Positions 53,719 through 63,617 of a stretch of DNA of 64,000 bases are shown in pieces. Both the position numbers and the translations under genes were made by a program. Under the pieces are notes generated by a model. The model made no database searches. It was not told the DNA's origin and saw nothing but the letters and a program-made list of their open reading frames with translations. Each line of letters opens with the position of its first letter. The stretch's first letter is position 1. The stretch comes from Pseudomonas sp. S06B 330 (GTDB lineage: Bacteria; Pseudomonadota; Gammaproteobacteria; Pseudomonadales; Pseudomonadaceae): the NCBI RefSeq assembly GCF_002845275.2, contig NZ_CP088149.1:3468501-3532500 (forward strand). The letters are read 5' to 3'.

Positions 53719-54254
53719 TGGCGCGACTCGCACAGGTTGCCAAGTTTGAGGTGGGCGACAAAGTTACACGGGCGATGGCGTGCATCGAGTTGCTCGGCCA
53801 GGATGCCTTCCCACGCCGTGCGGCAGGCACCCGTCGAGCCTGGCAGGCAACACACCAGGGTGCCGTTGGCCAGCCCGGCCAAGGCGCGGGTCTGTACGGT
53901 GGAGGTGCCGATGTCGAGGATCGACAAGGCACGGAACAACTCACCGAATCCATCGATGCGCTTGTCGAGCAAGCAGGCCACGGCCTCGGGGGTGCTGTCT
54001 CGGGCAGTAAAGCCGGTGCCGCCGGTAACCAACACAACCTGGACCTGCTCATCGGCAATCCAGGTGGCCACCTGGGCACGGATTTTATAGACATCGTCCT
54101 TGACCAATTCACGCGCCACCAAGCGATGGCCCATTTCCACGGCGCGGGTCGCCAGCAACTCACCAGAGGTATCGGTCTCGAAGGTTCGCGTGTCACTGAC
54201 GGTTAGTACGACGATGTTGATCGGTACAAAAGCCGCATCCAATTTCACACTCAT
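53715..54254 (-). CDS. moaB: Molybdenum cofactor biosynthesis protein B (MoaB/MogA family)
   Basis: 179 residues of the molybdopterin-adenylylating fold. It has NIVVLTVSDTRTFETDTSGELL, core LTVSDTRTFETDTSG, the nucleotide loop VLVTGGTGFTARDSTPEAV, and SILDIGTSTVQTRALAG. MoaB/MogA adenylylates molybdopterin so that MoeA can load molybdate. It overlaps moeA by 4 nt and is divergent from the LysR gene. The broken partner moeA leaves its local pathway incomplete. Confidence 0.94.
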   Translation of the reverse strand: MSVKLDAAFVPINIVVLTVSDTRTFETDTSGELLATRAVEMGHRLVARELVKDDVYKIRAQVATWIADEQVQVVLVTGGTGFTARDSTPEAVACLLDKRIDGFGELFRALSILDIGTSTVQTRALAGLANGTLVCCLPGSTGACRTAWEGILAEQLDARHRPCNFVAHLKLGNLCESRQ

Positions 54255-54321
54255 GTCATAGCCTCACCAACGAAGAATAATCGTCGGGGAAAACTAGTGA
54301 CTAATAGAAACACCGTCCAAT

Positions 54322-54344
54322 CGATAGTTCACAACACCCTATCG
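54322..54344. promoter_or_regulatory. Probable LysR operator
   Basis: CGATAG (54322-54327), 11 nt, CTATCG (54339-54344): a perfect inverted repeat containing the T-N11-A core of LysR-type sites. It lies between the divergent moaB and lysR genes. TATCACATAGTCA (54394-54406), nearer lysR, recurs upstream of moaA. Confidence 0.7.
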
Positions 54345-54494
54345 ACTTCCTCTATTGGCACACGCCCCAACGCCTCACTTCATCGACCGTAGCTATCACA
54401 TAGTCAACACGGCCCATTGGACGTCTTTGGCGCCTGGCAGTAGGGTTGCGCAACCGCGCTATGCTCAATTCCACATTCCTTGCCAGGCCGCACC

Positions 54495-55382
54495 ATGGAC
54501 ATCAAACAACTCAAGTTTCTCATCGCCCTGGATAAGACCAGACACTTTGGCCAGGCCGCAGCACTGTGCCATATCACCCAACCGACGCTGTCCATGCGCC
54601 TGCGCAACCTGGAAGATGAACTGGACCTGGTACTGGTCACCCGTGGCCAACGTTTCGAAGGTTTCACTGAAGCCGGCGAGCGCATCCTGGCCTGGGCCCG
54701 TACCCTGCTGGCCGCCTATGACGGCCTGCAGGCCGAAGCCGCCAGTTGCCGCGGGCAGATCGTCGGTAACCTGCGTTTAGGGATGGTGCCGCTGTCGAGC
54801 ATCAACCCGATGAGTTTCCTGACACCACTGGCCCAGCGCTACCCGGAGCTGCACTTCCAGCTTTCGTCGTTGAGCTCGGAGCAGGTCATCGATGGTTTGA
54901 GCCGCAACCAACTGGACCTGGGTATCTGCTACCTGGACCAGATCAACACCAGCTTCTTCGAGGTTATCGAGCTGGGCGCCACCAGCATGGGGTTGCTGTA
55001 CGACACTCGCCATTACCACTTTGAGCAGACCGAGCTGCCCTGGGAGGCCATCAGCGACCTGCCCTTGGGCATGCTGTCGGAGGGCATGCACTACCGCCAG
55101 TCCGTGGACCTGAGCTTCAGAAGCCGCGGCCTGCATCCTCAGCCGGTACTGGAGAGCGACTCCACCTACCAGTTGATTCAGGCAATCTGCGCCGGCATCT
55201 GCTGCGCGATCATGCCGCTCAACTGCGGGCTCGACGAGTTGAGCGAACACATCAGCATCGTACCGATTGCCAGCGCCAGCGTGCATGCGCCGATTGGCCT
55301 GCTGCTGCGCCGCAGCGAGCCGCGTTCGGCCCTCGCTGAAAAGTGTTTCGCCGAAGTCAAAACCCTGCTCGACGCTCTCTAG
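54495..55382 (+). CDS. LysR-family transcriptional regulator of the molybdenum/formate cluster
   Basis: 295 residues. The N-terminal winged helix FLIALDKTRHFGQAAALCHITQPTLSMRL (core AAALCHITQPTLSMRLRNLE) and a periplasmic-binding-like effector domain (about 90-290) are complete. The ATG at 54495 starts MDIKQLKFL, the usual LysR opening. It lies in the middle of the moa/moe, permease and formate dehydrogenase genes, and a LysR-type palindrome lies just upstream, so control of these genes is likely. The effector is unknown; formate or molybdate are guesses. Confidence 0.92.
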   Translation: MDIKQLKFLIALDKTRHFGQAAALCHITQPTLSMRLRNLEDELDLVLVTRGQRFEGFTEAGERILAWARTLLAAYDGLQAEAASCRGQIVGNLRLGMVPLSSINPMSFLTPLAQRYPELHFQLSSLSSEQVIDGLSRNQLDLGICYLDQINTSFFEVIELGATSMGLLYDTRHYHFEQTELPWEAISDLPLGMLSEGMHYRQSVDLSFRSRGLHPQPVLESDSTYQLIQAICAGICCAIMPLNCGLDELSEHISIVPIASASVHAPIGLLLRRSEPRSALAEKCFAEVKTLLDAL

Positions 55383-55527
55383 AGGACATTCAGACAGCTC
55401 GCAACACTCAGATACATTCACTTGACTGTAGTTGTATGTACATGCTCATATCGGCTGGCGTCGCCGGCCCTGCGTTGCGCCGACGACCCGACCGCCCAAC
55501 AACAAAAAGATGCGGAGATCACGAGCA

Positions 55528-56949
55528 ATGTCCCAGGCCAGCGCCCCGCGCAGCAAACCCTTGATCGAGCGCCGCTCGATTGACTACATTCCGGAAAACG
55601 AACGGCACGGACGCCTCTATAGTCAGTTCACCCTGTGGCTGGGTGCCAACCTGCAGATCACCGCAATCGTTACCGGCGCCTTGGCCGTGGTGCTCGGTGG
55701 CGATGTGTTCTGGTCATTGATCGGCTTGCTGATCGGTCAATTGGTCGGTGGCGCAGTGATGGCCCTGCATGCCGCCCAGGGGCCCAAGCTGGGTCTGCCG
55801 CAGATGATCTCCAGCCGGGTGCAATTCGGTGTCTATGGCGCGGCAATCCCGATTGCCCTGGTGTGCCTGATGTACCTGGGCTTCACCGCCACCGGCACAG
55901 TACTGTCGGGCCAGGCCATCGGCCAGTTGCTCAGCGTCAGTGACAGCGCCGGGATCCTGATCTTTGCGGCGGTGATCGTCCTGGCAACAGTGTTCGGCTA
56001 CCGCATGATTCACTGGATTGGCCGCATCGCCAGCGTCTTGGGGATCATCGCCTTCGTCTATTTGTTCAGCCGCATCATGGTCATCACTGATATCGGCGTA
56101 CTGCTGGAAAACCGTCACTTCACCTGGGCCTCGTTCCTGCTCGCGGTGTCGTTGTCGGCGTCCTGGCAGATCTCCTTCGGGCCTTATGTGGCGGACTACT
56201 CGCGCTACCTGCCAAGCAACACCTCGTCGTTCAAAACCTTCCTTGCCGCAGGCCTGGGTTCGGTGGTCGGCTCACAGGCGTCGATGGTGCTCGGTGTGTT
56301 TGCCGCCGCCATCGCCAACGGCCAGTTCTCCGGTCGCGAGGTAGCCTATATCGTCGGCCTGGGCGGCACTGGTGCCACCGCCGCGTTGCTGTACTTCAGC
56401 ATCGCCTTCGGCAAGGTGACCATCTCGACCCTCAACTCCTATGGCAGCTTCATGTGCATTGCCACCATCATTAGTGGCTTTCGCGGGCATATTGAAGTCA
56501 GCCGCCGCCAGCGCCTGTTCTTTGTGCTGGCCATCGTCGGTGCCTCGACCCTGATAGCCCTGCTCGGCCAGCACTCGTTCCTTGCCGCGTTCAAGTTGTT
56601 CATCCTGTTCCTGCTGACCTTCTTCGTGCCCTGGAGCGCGGTCAACCTGGTGGACTACTACTTCATTACCAAAGAACGTTATGACGTGCCAGCATTGGCC
56701 GATCCCAATGGCCGTTACGGACGCTGGAACATGCCCGGCATCATCGTCTACACCATAGGTGTGCTGGTGCAGATGCCGTTCATTTCCACCAAGCTCTACA
56801 CCGGCCCCATGGTTGCGCACTTGGGCGGTGTCGATGTGTCGTGGATCATCGGCCTGGTGGTGCCGAGCGTGTTGTATTACCTGGTGGCCCGGGGCAAGGC
56901 AGCACAGGCACCGGCGCGGATGATCCTGCCCGAAGCGGCCGGTTCCTGA
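55528..56949 (+). CDS. NCS1-family purine/cytosine permease
   Basis: 473 residues, twelve helices, with the NCS1 opening RSIDYIPENERHGRLYSQFTLWLGANLQ (core NERHGRLYSQFTLWLGAN). AQGPKLGLPQMISSRVQFG is the conserved substrate-region motif, and QISFGPYVADYSRYLP follows. It imports a nucleobase or related compound with sodium or protons; closest in style to cytosine or hydroxypyrimidine carriers. The ATG at 55528 has GGAG at -14. Its presence between molybdenum genes suggests purines or a pterin-like base, but that is speculation. Confidence 0.9.
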   Translation: MSQASAPRSKPLIERRSIDYIPENERHGRLYSQFTLWLGANLQITAIVTGALAVVLGGDVFWSLIGLLIGQLVGGAVMALHAAQGPKLGLPQMISSRVQFGVYGAAIPIALVCLMYLGFTATGTVLSGQAIGQLLSVSDSAGILIFAAVIVLATVFGYRMIHWIGRIASVLGIIAFVYLFSRIMVITDIGVLLENRHFTWASFLLAVSLSASWQISFGPYVADYSRYLPSNTSSFKTFLAAGLGSVVGSQASMVLGVFAAAIANGQFSGREVAYIVGLGGTGATAALLYFSIAFGKVTISTLNSYGSFMCIATIISGFRGHIEVSRRQRLFFVLAIVGASTLIALLGQHSFLAAFKLFILFLLTFFVPWSAVNLVDYYFITKERYDVPALADPNGRYGRWNMPGIIVYTIGVLVQMPFISTKLYTGPMVAHLGGVDVSWIIGLVVPSVLYYLVARGKAAQAPARMILPEAAGS

Positions 56950-57027
56950 GTTGAACTGACTTGTTGCCCACCACCTTGATGGTGTGCAACAAGCGTTCGC
57001 CGCTCTCAGTACAACCCGCGCAACGCC

Positions 57028-57243
57028 TCATAATTTGGCGATCGACACCTCGGTAGATTTCACAAAGGCAATCACTTCACTGCCCACCCGCAACTCCAGC
57101 TCGTGTACCGAACGGGTGGTGATCACCGAGGTGACGATACCCGCCGAGGTCTGCACATCGATCTCCGATACTACGGGCCCTTCGATGATCTCCTTGACCG
57201 TGCCCTTGAACTGATTGCGTACGTTGATCGCCTTGATGGTCAT
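57028..57243 (-). CDS. mop: Molbindin (single Mop/TOBE domain)
   Basis: 71 residues forming one Mop domain: AINVRNQFKGTVKEIIEG, VSEIDVQTSAGIVTSVITTRSVHELEL (core AGIVTSVITTRSV) and VGSEVIAFVKSTEVSIAK. Such proteins assemble as hexamers and hold molybdate or tungstate in the cytoplasm as a store or buffer. It lies between the permease and the formate dehydrogenase genes, on the opposite strand. A TATATAAC half-site resembling the ModE box is present about 100 bp upstream (57340-57347). Confidence 0.95.
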   Translation of the reverse strand: MTIKAINVRNQFKGTVKEIIEGPVVSEIDVQTSAGIVTSVITTRSVHELELRVGSEVIAFVKSTEVSIAKL

Positions 57244-57799
57244 GCTCTGCTTCCTCGTTCCGGGGTGCACTGCCGCGCAGTGCTTGAGGTGCAGAATGCA
57301 CGCTTACAAGAAAAACAAAAAAGAATAGTTATTCATTTTTATATAACTAAAATGGATATGAAACACTTTTGCTGTAGCCGCTGCCGAGGCACGAGGCTGC
57401 GATCGACTGCAGCGCAGTCGCAACCCGGCACATCGCATACGTTCAGGTTCCATGGCCGCTACGCGCCCAATCGCCGCCTCGCGGCAGCGGCTACCTACAA
57501 CTTTGGTCTAGTGCGCGACGCTCCCCGCCCAGTGCTGTACGCACGCAAGACAAGGCTTTGCCCGGTATCGATAGACCTGGTCGATAGCACCATCGACACC
57601 CTTGATTAGTCCTACATTCCATACGGGAATACACTACCGTTTATCCGCGTTAACCGAGCCCTACGGCAGATAGGGCCTGCACCAATCGTGATCTCATCCC
57701 AGCCAACTGCGCTTGCGACGCCTTGTTGCCGGGCATTGCTATGCCCGCAGCTTTGTGCAGCCGTCAGAAAAAGGCCGCCGTAAAAATAAGGAGATACTC
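57244..57799. promoter_or_regulatory. 556-bp mop / fdnG divergent region
   Basis: From left: AT-rich stretch with GAATA-GT-TATTC (57323-57334) and TATATAAC (57340-57347); a REP pair (57374-57494); TATCGATA (57566-57573); GTCGAT-N6-ATCGAC (57580-57597), a perfect inverted repeat sharing CGATAG with the LysR site; and GCCCTA-N7-TAGGGC (57658-57676), another perfect inverted repeat about 125 bp before fdnG. Possible regulator sites for the formate dehydrogenase operon. Confidence 0.5.
57374..57494. repeat. REP pair (inverted), copy 3
   Basis: GTAGCCGCTGCCG (57374-57386) and CGGCAGCGGCTAC (57482-57494) give the same 13-bp inverted repeat as copy 2. The interior has GGCTGCGATCGACTGCAG, rearranged relative to the others. 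Confidence 0.85.
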
Positions 57800-60700
57800 A
57801 TGGGACTTGGCCGCCGCCAGTTCTTCAAGCTCTGCACCGCCGGTGTTGCCACCGCCACCTGTGCGACCCTGGGCTTCGCCCCCGGCATGGCCCAGGCCAC
57901 GCAGTCGCGTCAGTACAAGCTGTTGCGCGCCAAGGAAACCCGCAACAACTGCACCTACTGCTCGGTGGGCTGCGGGATTCTCATGTACAGCCTGGGTGAC
58001 GGCGCCAAGAACGCCAAAGCGCGTATCTTCCATATCGAGGGCGATCCGGATCATCCGGTCAGCCGCGGCTCGCTGTGCCCCAAAGGCGCAGGCCTGGTGG
58101 ACTACGTGCACAGCGAACAACGTCTGCTGTTCCCTGAATACCGCGCTCCGGGTTCAGACACGTGGCAGCGCATCAGCTGGGATCACGCCATCGAGCGTAT
58201 CGCTCGGCTGATGAAGGACGACCGCGACGCCAACTTCATCGAGAAGAACGCCAAAGGCACCACGGTTAACCGCTGGCTGAGCACCGGCATGCTCTGTTCC
58301 TCAGCCGCCAGCAGCGAAACCGGCTCGCTTGACCAGCGCTTCACCCGCGCCCTGGGGATTCTCGGTACCGACAGCCAGGCCCGGGTCTGCCACGCCCCCA
58401 CCGTTTCGGCCCTGGCACCGACCTTTGGCCGTGGCGCAATGACCAACAACTGGGTCGACATCAAGAACGCCAACGTCGTGCTGATCATGGGCGGCAACCC
58501 CGCCGAAGCGCACCCGGTAGGTTTCAAGTGGGTGATCGAAGCGAAGATTCGCAATGGCGCCAAGGTCATCGTCGTCGATCCGCGCTTTAACCGCAGCGCC
58601 GCGGTGGCCGATATCTATTCGCCGATCCGCGCCGGCTCCGACGTGACCTTCCTGATGGGCGTGGTCAACTACCTGATCAGCCATGACAAGGTTCAGCACG
58701 AGTACGTACGCCACTACACCAACGCCAGCCTGATCGTGCGCGAGGACTACAGCTTCGACGACGGCCTGTTCAGCGGCTACGACCAAAACAAGCGCAGCTA
58801 CGACCGCAGCTCCTGGACCTACGAGCTGGACGACAAAGGCTACGCCAAGCGCGACCTGACCCTGAGCCACCCGCGCTGCGTGTGGAACCTGCTCAAAGCC
58901 CACGTCAGCCGCTACACCCCGGAAGTGGTCAACAACATCTGCGGCACGCCCAAAGATGACTTCCTGCAGATCTGCGCAATCCTGGCCAGTACCTGTGTAC
59001 CGGACCGCACGGCGACCTTCCTCTACGCCCTGGGCTGGACCCACCACACCAATGGTGCGCAGATGATCCGCGGTTCCGGGATGATCCAGCTGCTGCTGGG
59101 CAACATCGGCATGGCCGGTGGCGGCGTCAACGCCCTGCGTGGCCACTCCAACATCCAGGGCTACACCGACCTAGGCCTGCTGTCGCTACGCTTGCCCGGC
59201 TACATGAACCTGCCGTCGGATGAGCAAACCACGCTGGCCACCTACCTCAAGCAGACCACACCGACAGCGCTGCTCGAAGACCAGGTCAATTACTACAAGC
59301 ACACGCCGAAGTTCTTCATCAGCCTGATGAAAAGCCTGTGGGGCGACAAGGCGACCAAAGACAACGACTGGGGTTTCGACTGGCTGCCCAAGTGGGACGA
59401 CAGCTACGACGTGCTCAACTACAGCAACCGCATGTTCGAAGGTAAGGTCAACGGCTACATCGCCCAGGGTTTCAACCCGGTCGCGGCCTTCCCGGACAAG
59501 AACAAAGCCCAGGCGGCGCTGGCCAAGCTCAAGTTCCTGGTGATCATCGACCCACTGGCCACCGAGACCTCCAGCTTCTGGCAGAACCACGGTGAGCAGC
59601 ACGACGTCGACACCGCGGCGATCCAGACCGAAGTGTTCCGCCTGCCCTCCTCCTGCTTTGCCGAAGAAGACGGCTCGATCGTCAACTCCGGGCGCTGGTT
59701 GCAGTGGCACTGGGCTGGTGCCGCACCACCCGGCGAGGCCTGGCACGACGGCAAGATCCTCGGCCACCTGTTCATGAAAATCCGCGAACTGTACGAGCAA
59801 GAAGGCGGTGCCAACCCTGCGCCGATCCTCAACATGAACTGGGATTATGCCGACCCGTACGACCCCAAACCCGAAGAAGTGGCCAAGGAATCCAACGGCC
59901 GCGCCTTGGCCGACCTGCACGACGAGCAAGGCCAACTGATCCTGCGCAAAGGACAGTTGCTCAGCGACTTCTCGCAGCTGCGCGATGACGGCAGCACCCA
60001 GTGCTTCAACTGGATTTTCGCCGGTTCCTGGACCGAGCAAGGCAACCAGATGGCCCGTCGTGACAACGCCGACAGTGGCCTGGGTTGCACCCCGGGTTGG
60101 GCCTGGGCCTGGCCGCAAAACCGACGCATCCTTTACAACCGCGCCTCGGCCGACCCGCAGGGCAACCCGTGGGACCCGAAACGCAAGCTGATCGGCTGGG
60201 ACGGCCAACGCTGGAGTGGCGTCGACGTGCCCGACTTCGCCATCACTGCCGCGCCAGGCAGCAAGGTCAACCCGTTCATCATGCTGCCGGAAGGCCTCGG
60301 CCGGCTGTTCTCGGTCGGCGCGCTGAATGATGGCCCGTTCCCCGAACACTACGAACCGACCGAAAGCCCGCTGGCAAACAACCCGCTGCACCCGAAGGTG
60401 ACCTACAGCCCTACCGCACGCGTGTATGAAAGCGACCGTAAGCGCATGGGCAAGCGCGAAGACTTCCCCTACGTGGCAACCACCTACTCGATCACCGAGT
60501 TGTTCCGCCACTGGACCAAACACGCGCGTCTGAACGCCATCATCCAGCCTGAACAGTTCATCGAAATCGGCGAAAAGCTCGCCCATGACAAAGGCATCGT
60601 GCAGGGCGACACGGTCAAGGTCAGCACCCAGCGCGGCTACATCAAAGCCAAAGCCGTGGTGACCAAACGCATCCGCCGCCTGGCGATCGATGGCCAAGAT

Positions 60701-60850
60701 GTCGACACCATCGGCATTCCTTGCCACTGGGGTTATGAAGGCGCCACGCGCAAGGGTTTTCTGGCCAACACCCTGACCCCCGGCATCGGCGACTCCAACA
60801 CCCAGACGCCGGAGTACAAGGCGTTTCTCGTGAACATTGAAAAGGTCTGA
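57800..60850 (+). CDS. fdnG: Formate dehydrogenase-N/O type, catalytic alpha subunit (cysteine form)
   Basis: 1016-residue periplasmic molybdenum enzyme oxidising formate to CO2. Tat signal [13 protein letters not shown] at the start (ATG 57800 behind AAGGAGATACTC). The [4Fe-4S] box is [12 protein letters not shown] with the fourth cysteine in RGSLCPKGA. The active site reads ARVCHAPTV: codon 197 is TGC, so cysteine replaces the selenocysteine (TGA) of E. coli Fdn[14 protein letters not shown] binds the molybdopterin. It is followed at 10 nt by the beta subunit. The in-frame leader upstream of 57800 is not coding-like. Confidence 0.97.
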   Translation: MGLGRRQFFKLCTAGVATATCATLGFAPGMAQATQSRQYKLLRAKETRNNCTYCSVGCGILMYSLGDGAKNAKARIFHIEGDPDHPVSRGSLCPKGAGLVDYVHSEQRLLFPEYRAPGSDTWQRISWDHAIERIARLMKDDRDANFIEKNAKGTTVNRWLSTGMLCSSAASSETGSLDQRFTRALGILGTDSQARVCHAPTVSALAPTFGRGAMTNNWVDIKNANVVLIMGGNPAEAHPVGFKWVIEAKIRNGAKVIVVDPRFNRSAAVADIYSPIRAGSDVTFLMGVVNYLISHDKVQHEYVRHYTNASLIVREDYSFDDGLFSGYDQNKRSYDRSSWTYELDDKGYAKRDLTLSHPRCVWNLLKAHVSRYTPEVVNNICGTPKDDFLQICAILASTCVPDRTATFLYALGWTHHTNGAQMIRGSGMIQLLLGNIGMAGGGVNALRGHSNIQGYTDLGLLSLRLPGYMNLPSDEQTTLATYLKQTTPTALLEDQVNYYKHTPKFFISLMKSLWGDKATKDNDWGFDWLPKWDDSYDVLNYSNRMFEGKVNGYIAQGFNPVAAFPDKNKAQAALAKLKFLVIIDPLATETSSFWQNHGEQHDVDTAAIQTEVFRLPSSCFAEEDGSIVNSGRWLQWHWAGAAPPGEAWHDGKILGHLFMKIRELYEQEGGANPAPILNMNWDYADPYDPKPEEVAKESNGRALADLHDEQGQLILRKGQLLSDFSQLRDDGSTQCFNWIFAGSWTEQGNQMARRDNADSGLGCTPGWAWAWPQNRRILYNRASADPQGNPWDPKRKLIGWDGQRWSGVDVPDFAITAAPGSKVNPFIMLPEGLGRLFSVGALNDGPFPEHYEPTESPLANNPLHPKVTYSPTARVYESDRKRMGKREDFPYVATTYSITELFRHWTKHARLNAIIQPEQFIEIGEKLAHDKGIVQGDTVKVSTQRGYIKAKAVVTKRIRRLAIDGQDVDTIGIPCHWGYEGATRKGFLANTLTPGIGDSNTQTPEYKAFLVNIEKV

Positions 60851-60860
60851 GGGCGAAACC

Positions 60861-61757
60861 ATGTCCATGCAATCCCAAGACATCGTCCGCCGCTCGGCCA
60901 CCAGCGTGCTGACCCCGGCGCCGCACACGCGCGACCATCAGGCCGAAGTGGCCAAGTTGATCGACGTGAGTATCTGCATCGGCTGCAAAGCTTGCCAGGT
61001 CGCTTGTAATGAGTGGAACGACCTGCGTGACGAAGTCGGTCACAACGTTGGCGTCTACGACAACCCGGCGGACCTGTCCGCCGAAACCTGGACGCTGATG
61101 CGCTTCGACGAAGTCGAAGATGAAAGCGGCAAACTCGAATGGCTGATCCGCAAGGACGGCTGCATGCACTGTGCCGATCCCGGCTGCCTGAAAGCCTGCC
61201 CGCAACCAGGGGCGATCATTCAGTACGCCAACGGTATCGTCGACTTTCAGTCCGAGCATTGCATCGGCTGCGGCTACTGCATCGCCGGCTGCCCGTTCGA
61301 TGTGCCGCGCATCAGCCAGAAAGACAACAAAGCCTACAAATGCACCCTGTGCGTAGACCGCGTGTCGGTCGGCCAGGAGCCCGCCTGCGTCAAGACCTGC
61401 CCCACCGGCGCGATCAACTTCGGCAGCAAGCAGGACATGCTGCACCAGGCCAGTGAACGAGTCACCGAGCTGCAGGGCCGCGGCTTTGCCGGGGCTGGCA
61501 TCTACGATCCGCAAGGCGTTGGCGGTACCCATGTGGTGTATGTGCTGCAACATGCCGACAAGCCGCAGCTGTACCACAAGCTGCCCACCGACCCACGCAT
61601 CAGCAGCGCCATTCAGGGCTGGAAAGGCTGGATGAAACCGGTGGCGGCGGCTGCATTCTTCGCCACGCTGGCCGGCACCCTGTTCCATTACATCGGCGTG
61701 GGCCCCAACGAGGTCGACGAGCAGGATGAGAAACGTGAGGAGGATACCCACGCATGA
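60861..61757 (+). CDS. fdnH: Formate dehydrogenase iron-sulfur beta subunit
   Basis: 298 residues carrying four [4Fe-4S] clusters: [44 protein letters not shown] and [21 protein letters not shown] (core [17 protein letters not shown]). A single C-terminal membrane helix ([20 protein letters not shown]) anchors it, as in FdnH. It passes electrons from the alpha subunit to the cytochrome b gamma subunit. The ATG at 60861 and an ATGA overlap with fdnI show one operon. Confidence 0.97.
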   Translation: MSMQSQDIVRRSATSVLTPAPHTRDHQAEVAKLIDVSICIGCKACQVACNEWNDLRDEVGHNVGVYDNPADLSAETWTLMRFDEVEDESGKLEWLIRKDGCMHCADPGCLKACPQPGAIIQYANGIVDFQSEHCIGCGYCIAGCPFDVPRISQKDNKAYKCTLCVDRVSVGQEPACVKTCPTGAINFGSKQDMLHQASERVTELQGRGFAGAGIYDPQGVGGTHVVYVLQHADKPQLYHKLPTDPRISSAIQGWKGWMKPVAAAAFFATLAGTLFHYIGVGPNEVDEQDEKREEDTHA

Positions 61758-62398
61758 ACACCGACAAACTGATCCTGCGCACCCGCTTTATTGATCGCGC
61801 CTGCCACTGGTTCATGGTGATTTGCTTTTTCGCCGTGGCCTTGTCGGGGCTGTCGTGGTTCTTCCCCTCGTTCAATGGCCTTAACGCGGTGTTCGGCACG
61901 CCACAGTTGGCGCGCATTCTGCACCCGTTCTTCGGGGTGGTGGTGTTCGTGCTGCTGATGTTTCTGTTCGTGCGTTTCGTACGCTACAACCTGCCAGAAC
62001 GCGAAGACCTGCAGTGGTTCAAGAACGTCAAACAAGTGCTGGCCGGCAAGCATGACCCGGTGTTGAACATCGGCAAATACAATGCCGGTCAGAAAGTGCT
62101 GTTCTGGGGCATCATGGGCCTGATCACCCTGTTGCTGCTCAGCGGCGTGGTGATCTGGCGGCCGTACTTCGCCCCACTGTTCTCGATTCCGACCCTTCGT
62201 ATCGGCTTGCTGATTCACGCCCTTGCCGGGATCGCATTGATCCTGCTCATCATCGGCCACGCCTACCTGGCATTCTGGGTCAAAGGCTCGATTCGCGGCA
62301 TGCTCACCGGCTACGTCAGCCGCGCTTGGGCCAAGACCCATCATGATCGCTGGTACCGGCAGATCAACAAGCAGGACAAAACCGGGGGCAACTCATGA
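61754..62398 (+). CDS. fdnI: Formate dehydrogenase cytochrome b556 gamma subunit
   Basis: 214 residues, four membrane helices with haem-ligand histidines ([54 protein letters not shown], core [10 protein letters not shown]). It takes electrons from the iron-sulfur subunit and reduces quinone. It overlaps fdnH and fdhE by 4 nt at each end. With cioAB in the same window, formate oxidation could feed a quinol oxidase directly. Confidence 0.96.
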   Translation: MNTDKLILRTRFIDRACHWFMVICFFAVALSGLSWFFPSFNGLNAVFGTPQLARILHPFFGVVVFVLLMFLFVRFVRYNLPEREDLQWFKNVKQVLAGKHDPVLNIGKYNAGQKVLFWGIMGLITLLLLSGVVIWRPYFAPLFSIPTLRIGLLIHALAGIALILLIIGHAYLAFWVKGSIRGMLTGYVSRAWAKTHHDRWYRQINKQDKTGGNS

Positions 62399-63306
62399 GC
62401 AGCATCCAGATGACTCCGGTGCAGACACCGACCGGCGGGGTCAACGAGATCCCGCCGGTGTTGCTGCCCTCACTCAAGGGGCGCTACAGCAAGCGCGCTG
62501 AGCGCCTGCAGCAACTGGCCGACGCACACACCATGGGCGATTACCTGGGCTTTTGCGCGCAGTTGGTTCACGCCCAACAGCAATTGCTTGAGCGTATGCC
62601 GCTGCCCCCGGCACTGGCCGCCGGGCTCGCGGATCGATTGGGCAGCGGCCAGGCACCGCTGGCCAGCGCTGACTACCCACGTCACCGGTACTGGCAGCAA
62701 TTGCTGCAGGGCCTGATCGAGTTACTGTACGCCGACGCCAACCCCAGCGTGCGCACCACGCTGGACGGCCTTCGCAACCACACGCCAGCGCACCTGGAAA
62801 ACCTGGCCAGCGCCTTGTTGGCCGGCGACTATGAGCAGGTCGGCAGTGGCCAGGCGCTGTTCTTGTGGGCGGCGCTGTCGCTGTACTTCACTCAACTGGC
62901 CAGCGCCCTACCGGGATCGGCCAGCGCCTCCCTGGGTGAACAGCGCCAGCATTGCCCGGTGTGCGCCAGCGCACCGGTGGCCAGCGTGGTCATGACCGGC
63001 GCTCAAGCCGGGCTGCGCTACCTGCAGTGCAGTCTGTGTGAATGCCGTTGGCACATGGTCCGGGTCAAGTGCAGCAACTGCGAAGCCACCGGCGCACTGG
63101 ACTACTGGTCGCTAGACCGGCAGGATGCCGCGCTCAAAGCCGAAAGCTGCAACGATTGTCACAGCTACCTGAAAGTCTTTTACCCGGAAAAGGACCGCGA
63201 CCAGGAACTGCTGGCCGATGACCTTGCCACCCTGGCCCTGGATGCCGAGGTGGAGCGTGAGGGGTTTGGCCGCAGTGGCATTAGCCCCTTTCTGTTTCCT
63301 GGTTGA
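62395..63306 (+). CDS. fdhE: Formate dehydrogenase accessory/assembly protein
   Basis: 303-residue cytosolic chaperone needed for active formate dehydrogenase. The rubredoxin-like C-terminal half has the four CxxC pairs of the family: HCPVCAS, QCSLCEC, KCSNCEA and SCNDCHS, which bind iron. KTFYPEKD-like KVFYPEKDRDQE and ADDLATLALD follow. It is the last gene of the fdn operon; a REP-type hairpin follows its stop. selA/selB are not present downstream, consistent with the cysteine enzyme. Confidence 0.96.
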   Translation: MSSIQMTPVQTPTGGVNEIPPVLLPSLKGRYSKRAERLQQLADAHTMGDYLGFCAQLVHAQQQLLERMPLPPALAAGLADRLGSGQAPLASADYPRHRYWQQLLQGLIELLYADANPSVRTTLDGLRNHTPAHLENLASALLAGDYEQVGSGQALFLWAALSLYFTQLASALPGSASASLGEQRQHCPVCASAPVASVVMTGAQAGLRYLQCSLCECRWHMVRVKCSNCEATGALDYWSLDRQDAALKAESCNDCHSYLKVFYPEKDRDQELLADDLATLALDAEVEREGFGRSGISPFLFPG

Positions 63307-63311
63307 GCGTA

Positions 63312-63346
63312 GGGCTGCTTTGCAGCCCATCGCTGGCGATACCAGC
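63312..63346 (+). repeat. Partial REP / hairpin pair after fdhE
   Basis: GGGCTGC-TTT-GCAGCCC (63312-63328) is a perfect 7-3-7 hairpin, and GCTGG-CGATA-CCAGC (63332-63346) follows. The first unit is common in pseudomonad REP families and probably also stabilises or ends the fdn transcript. Confidence 0.7.
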
Positions 63347-63389
63347 ACCCACAGGCCCCTTACGAACATCGATTAACCGAGAGAAACCC

Positions 63390-63617
63390 ATGGCCCTGAA
63401 AAAATCCTCAGCCGAACTCAAGCGTGACCTCAAAAGCGTTGCCTCTAACCTTGAGCGCACCGCCGGTGAGATCAGCAAGCTGGCCGAGCGTATCGACGGT
63501 GTCGACGTGGTCGCCGTACTGCACCTGATGAACCGCCTGTACAAAGACTCGGACAAGCTGCATGCCTACGCCGACGAGATCAAGAGCGGGCGCATCGTGC
63601 GGGCGAAAGCCGAGTAA
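63390..63617 (+). CDS. Small coiled-coil hypothetical protein (75 aa)
   Basis: 75 residues, highly charged: KKSSAELKRDLKSVASNLER and AGEISKLAERIDGVDVVAVLHLMNRL form two helices, probably a coiled coil. There is no signal or membrane segment. The ATG at 63390 follows GAGAG. It lies 83 nt after fdhE and may be transcribed with it or separately. Function unknown. Confidence 0.7.
   Translation: MALKKSSAELKRDLKSVASNLERTAGEISKLAERIDGVDVVAVLHLMNRLYKDSDKLHAYADEIKSGRIVRAKAE

Noticed and set aside
59186..60928. 580-codon open frame antisense to fdnG
   Set aside because: It has no recognisable motif and mirrors the codon pattern of fdnG, whose protein is unmistakable. High-GC coding DNA commonly leaves such open antisense frames.
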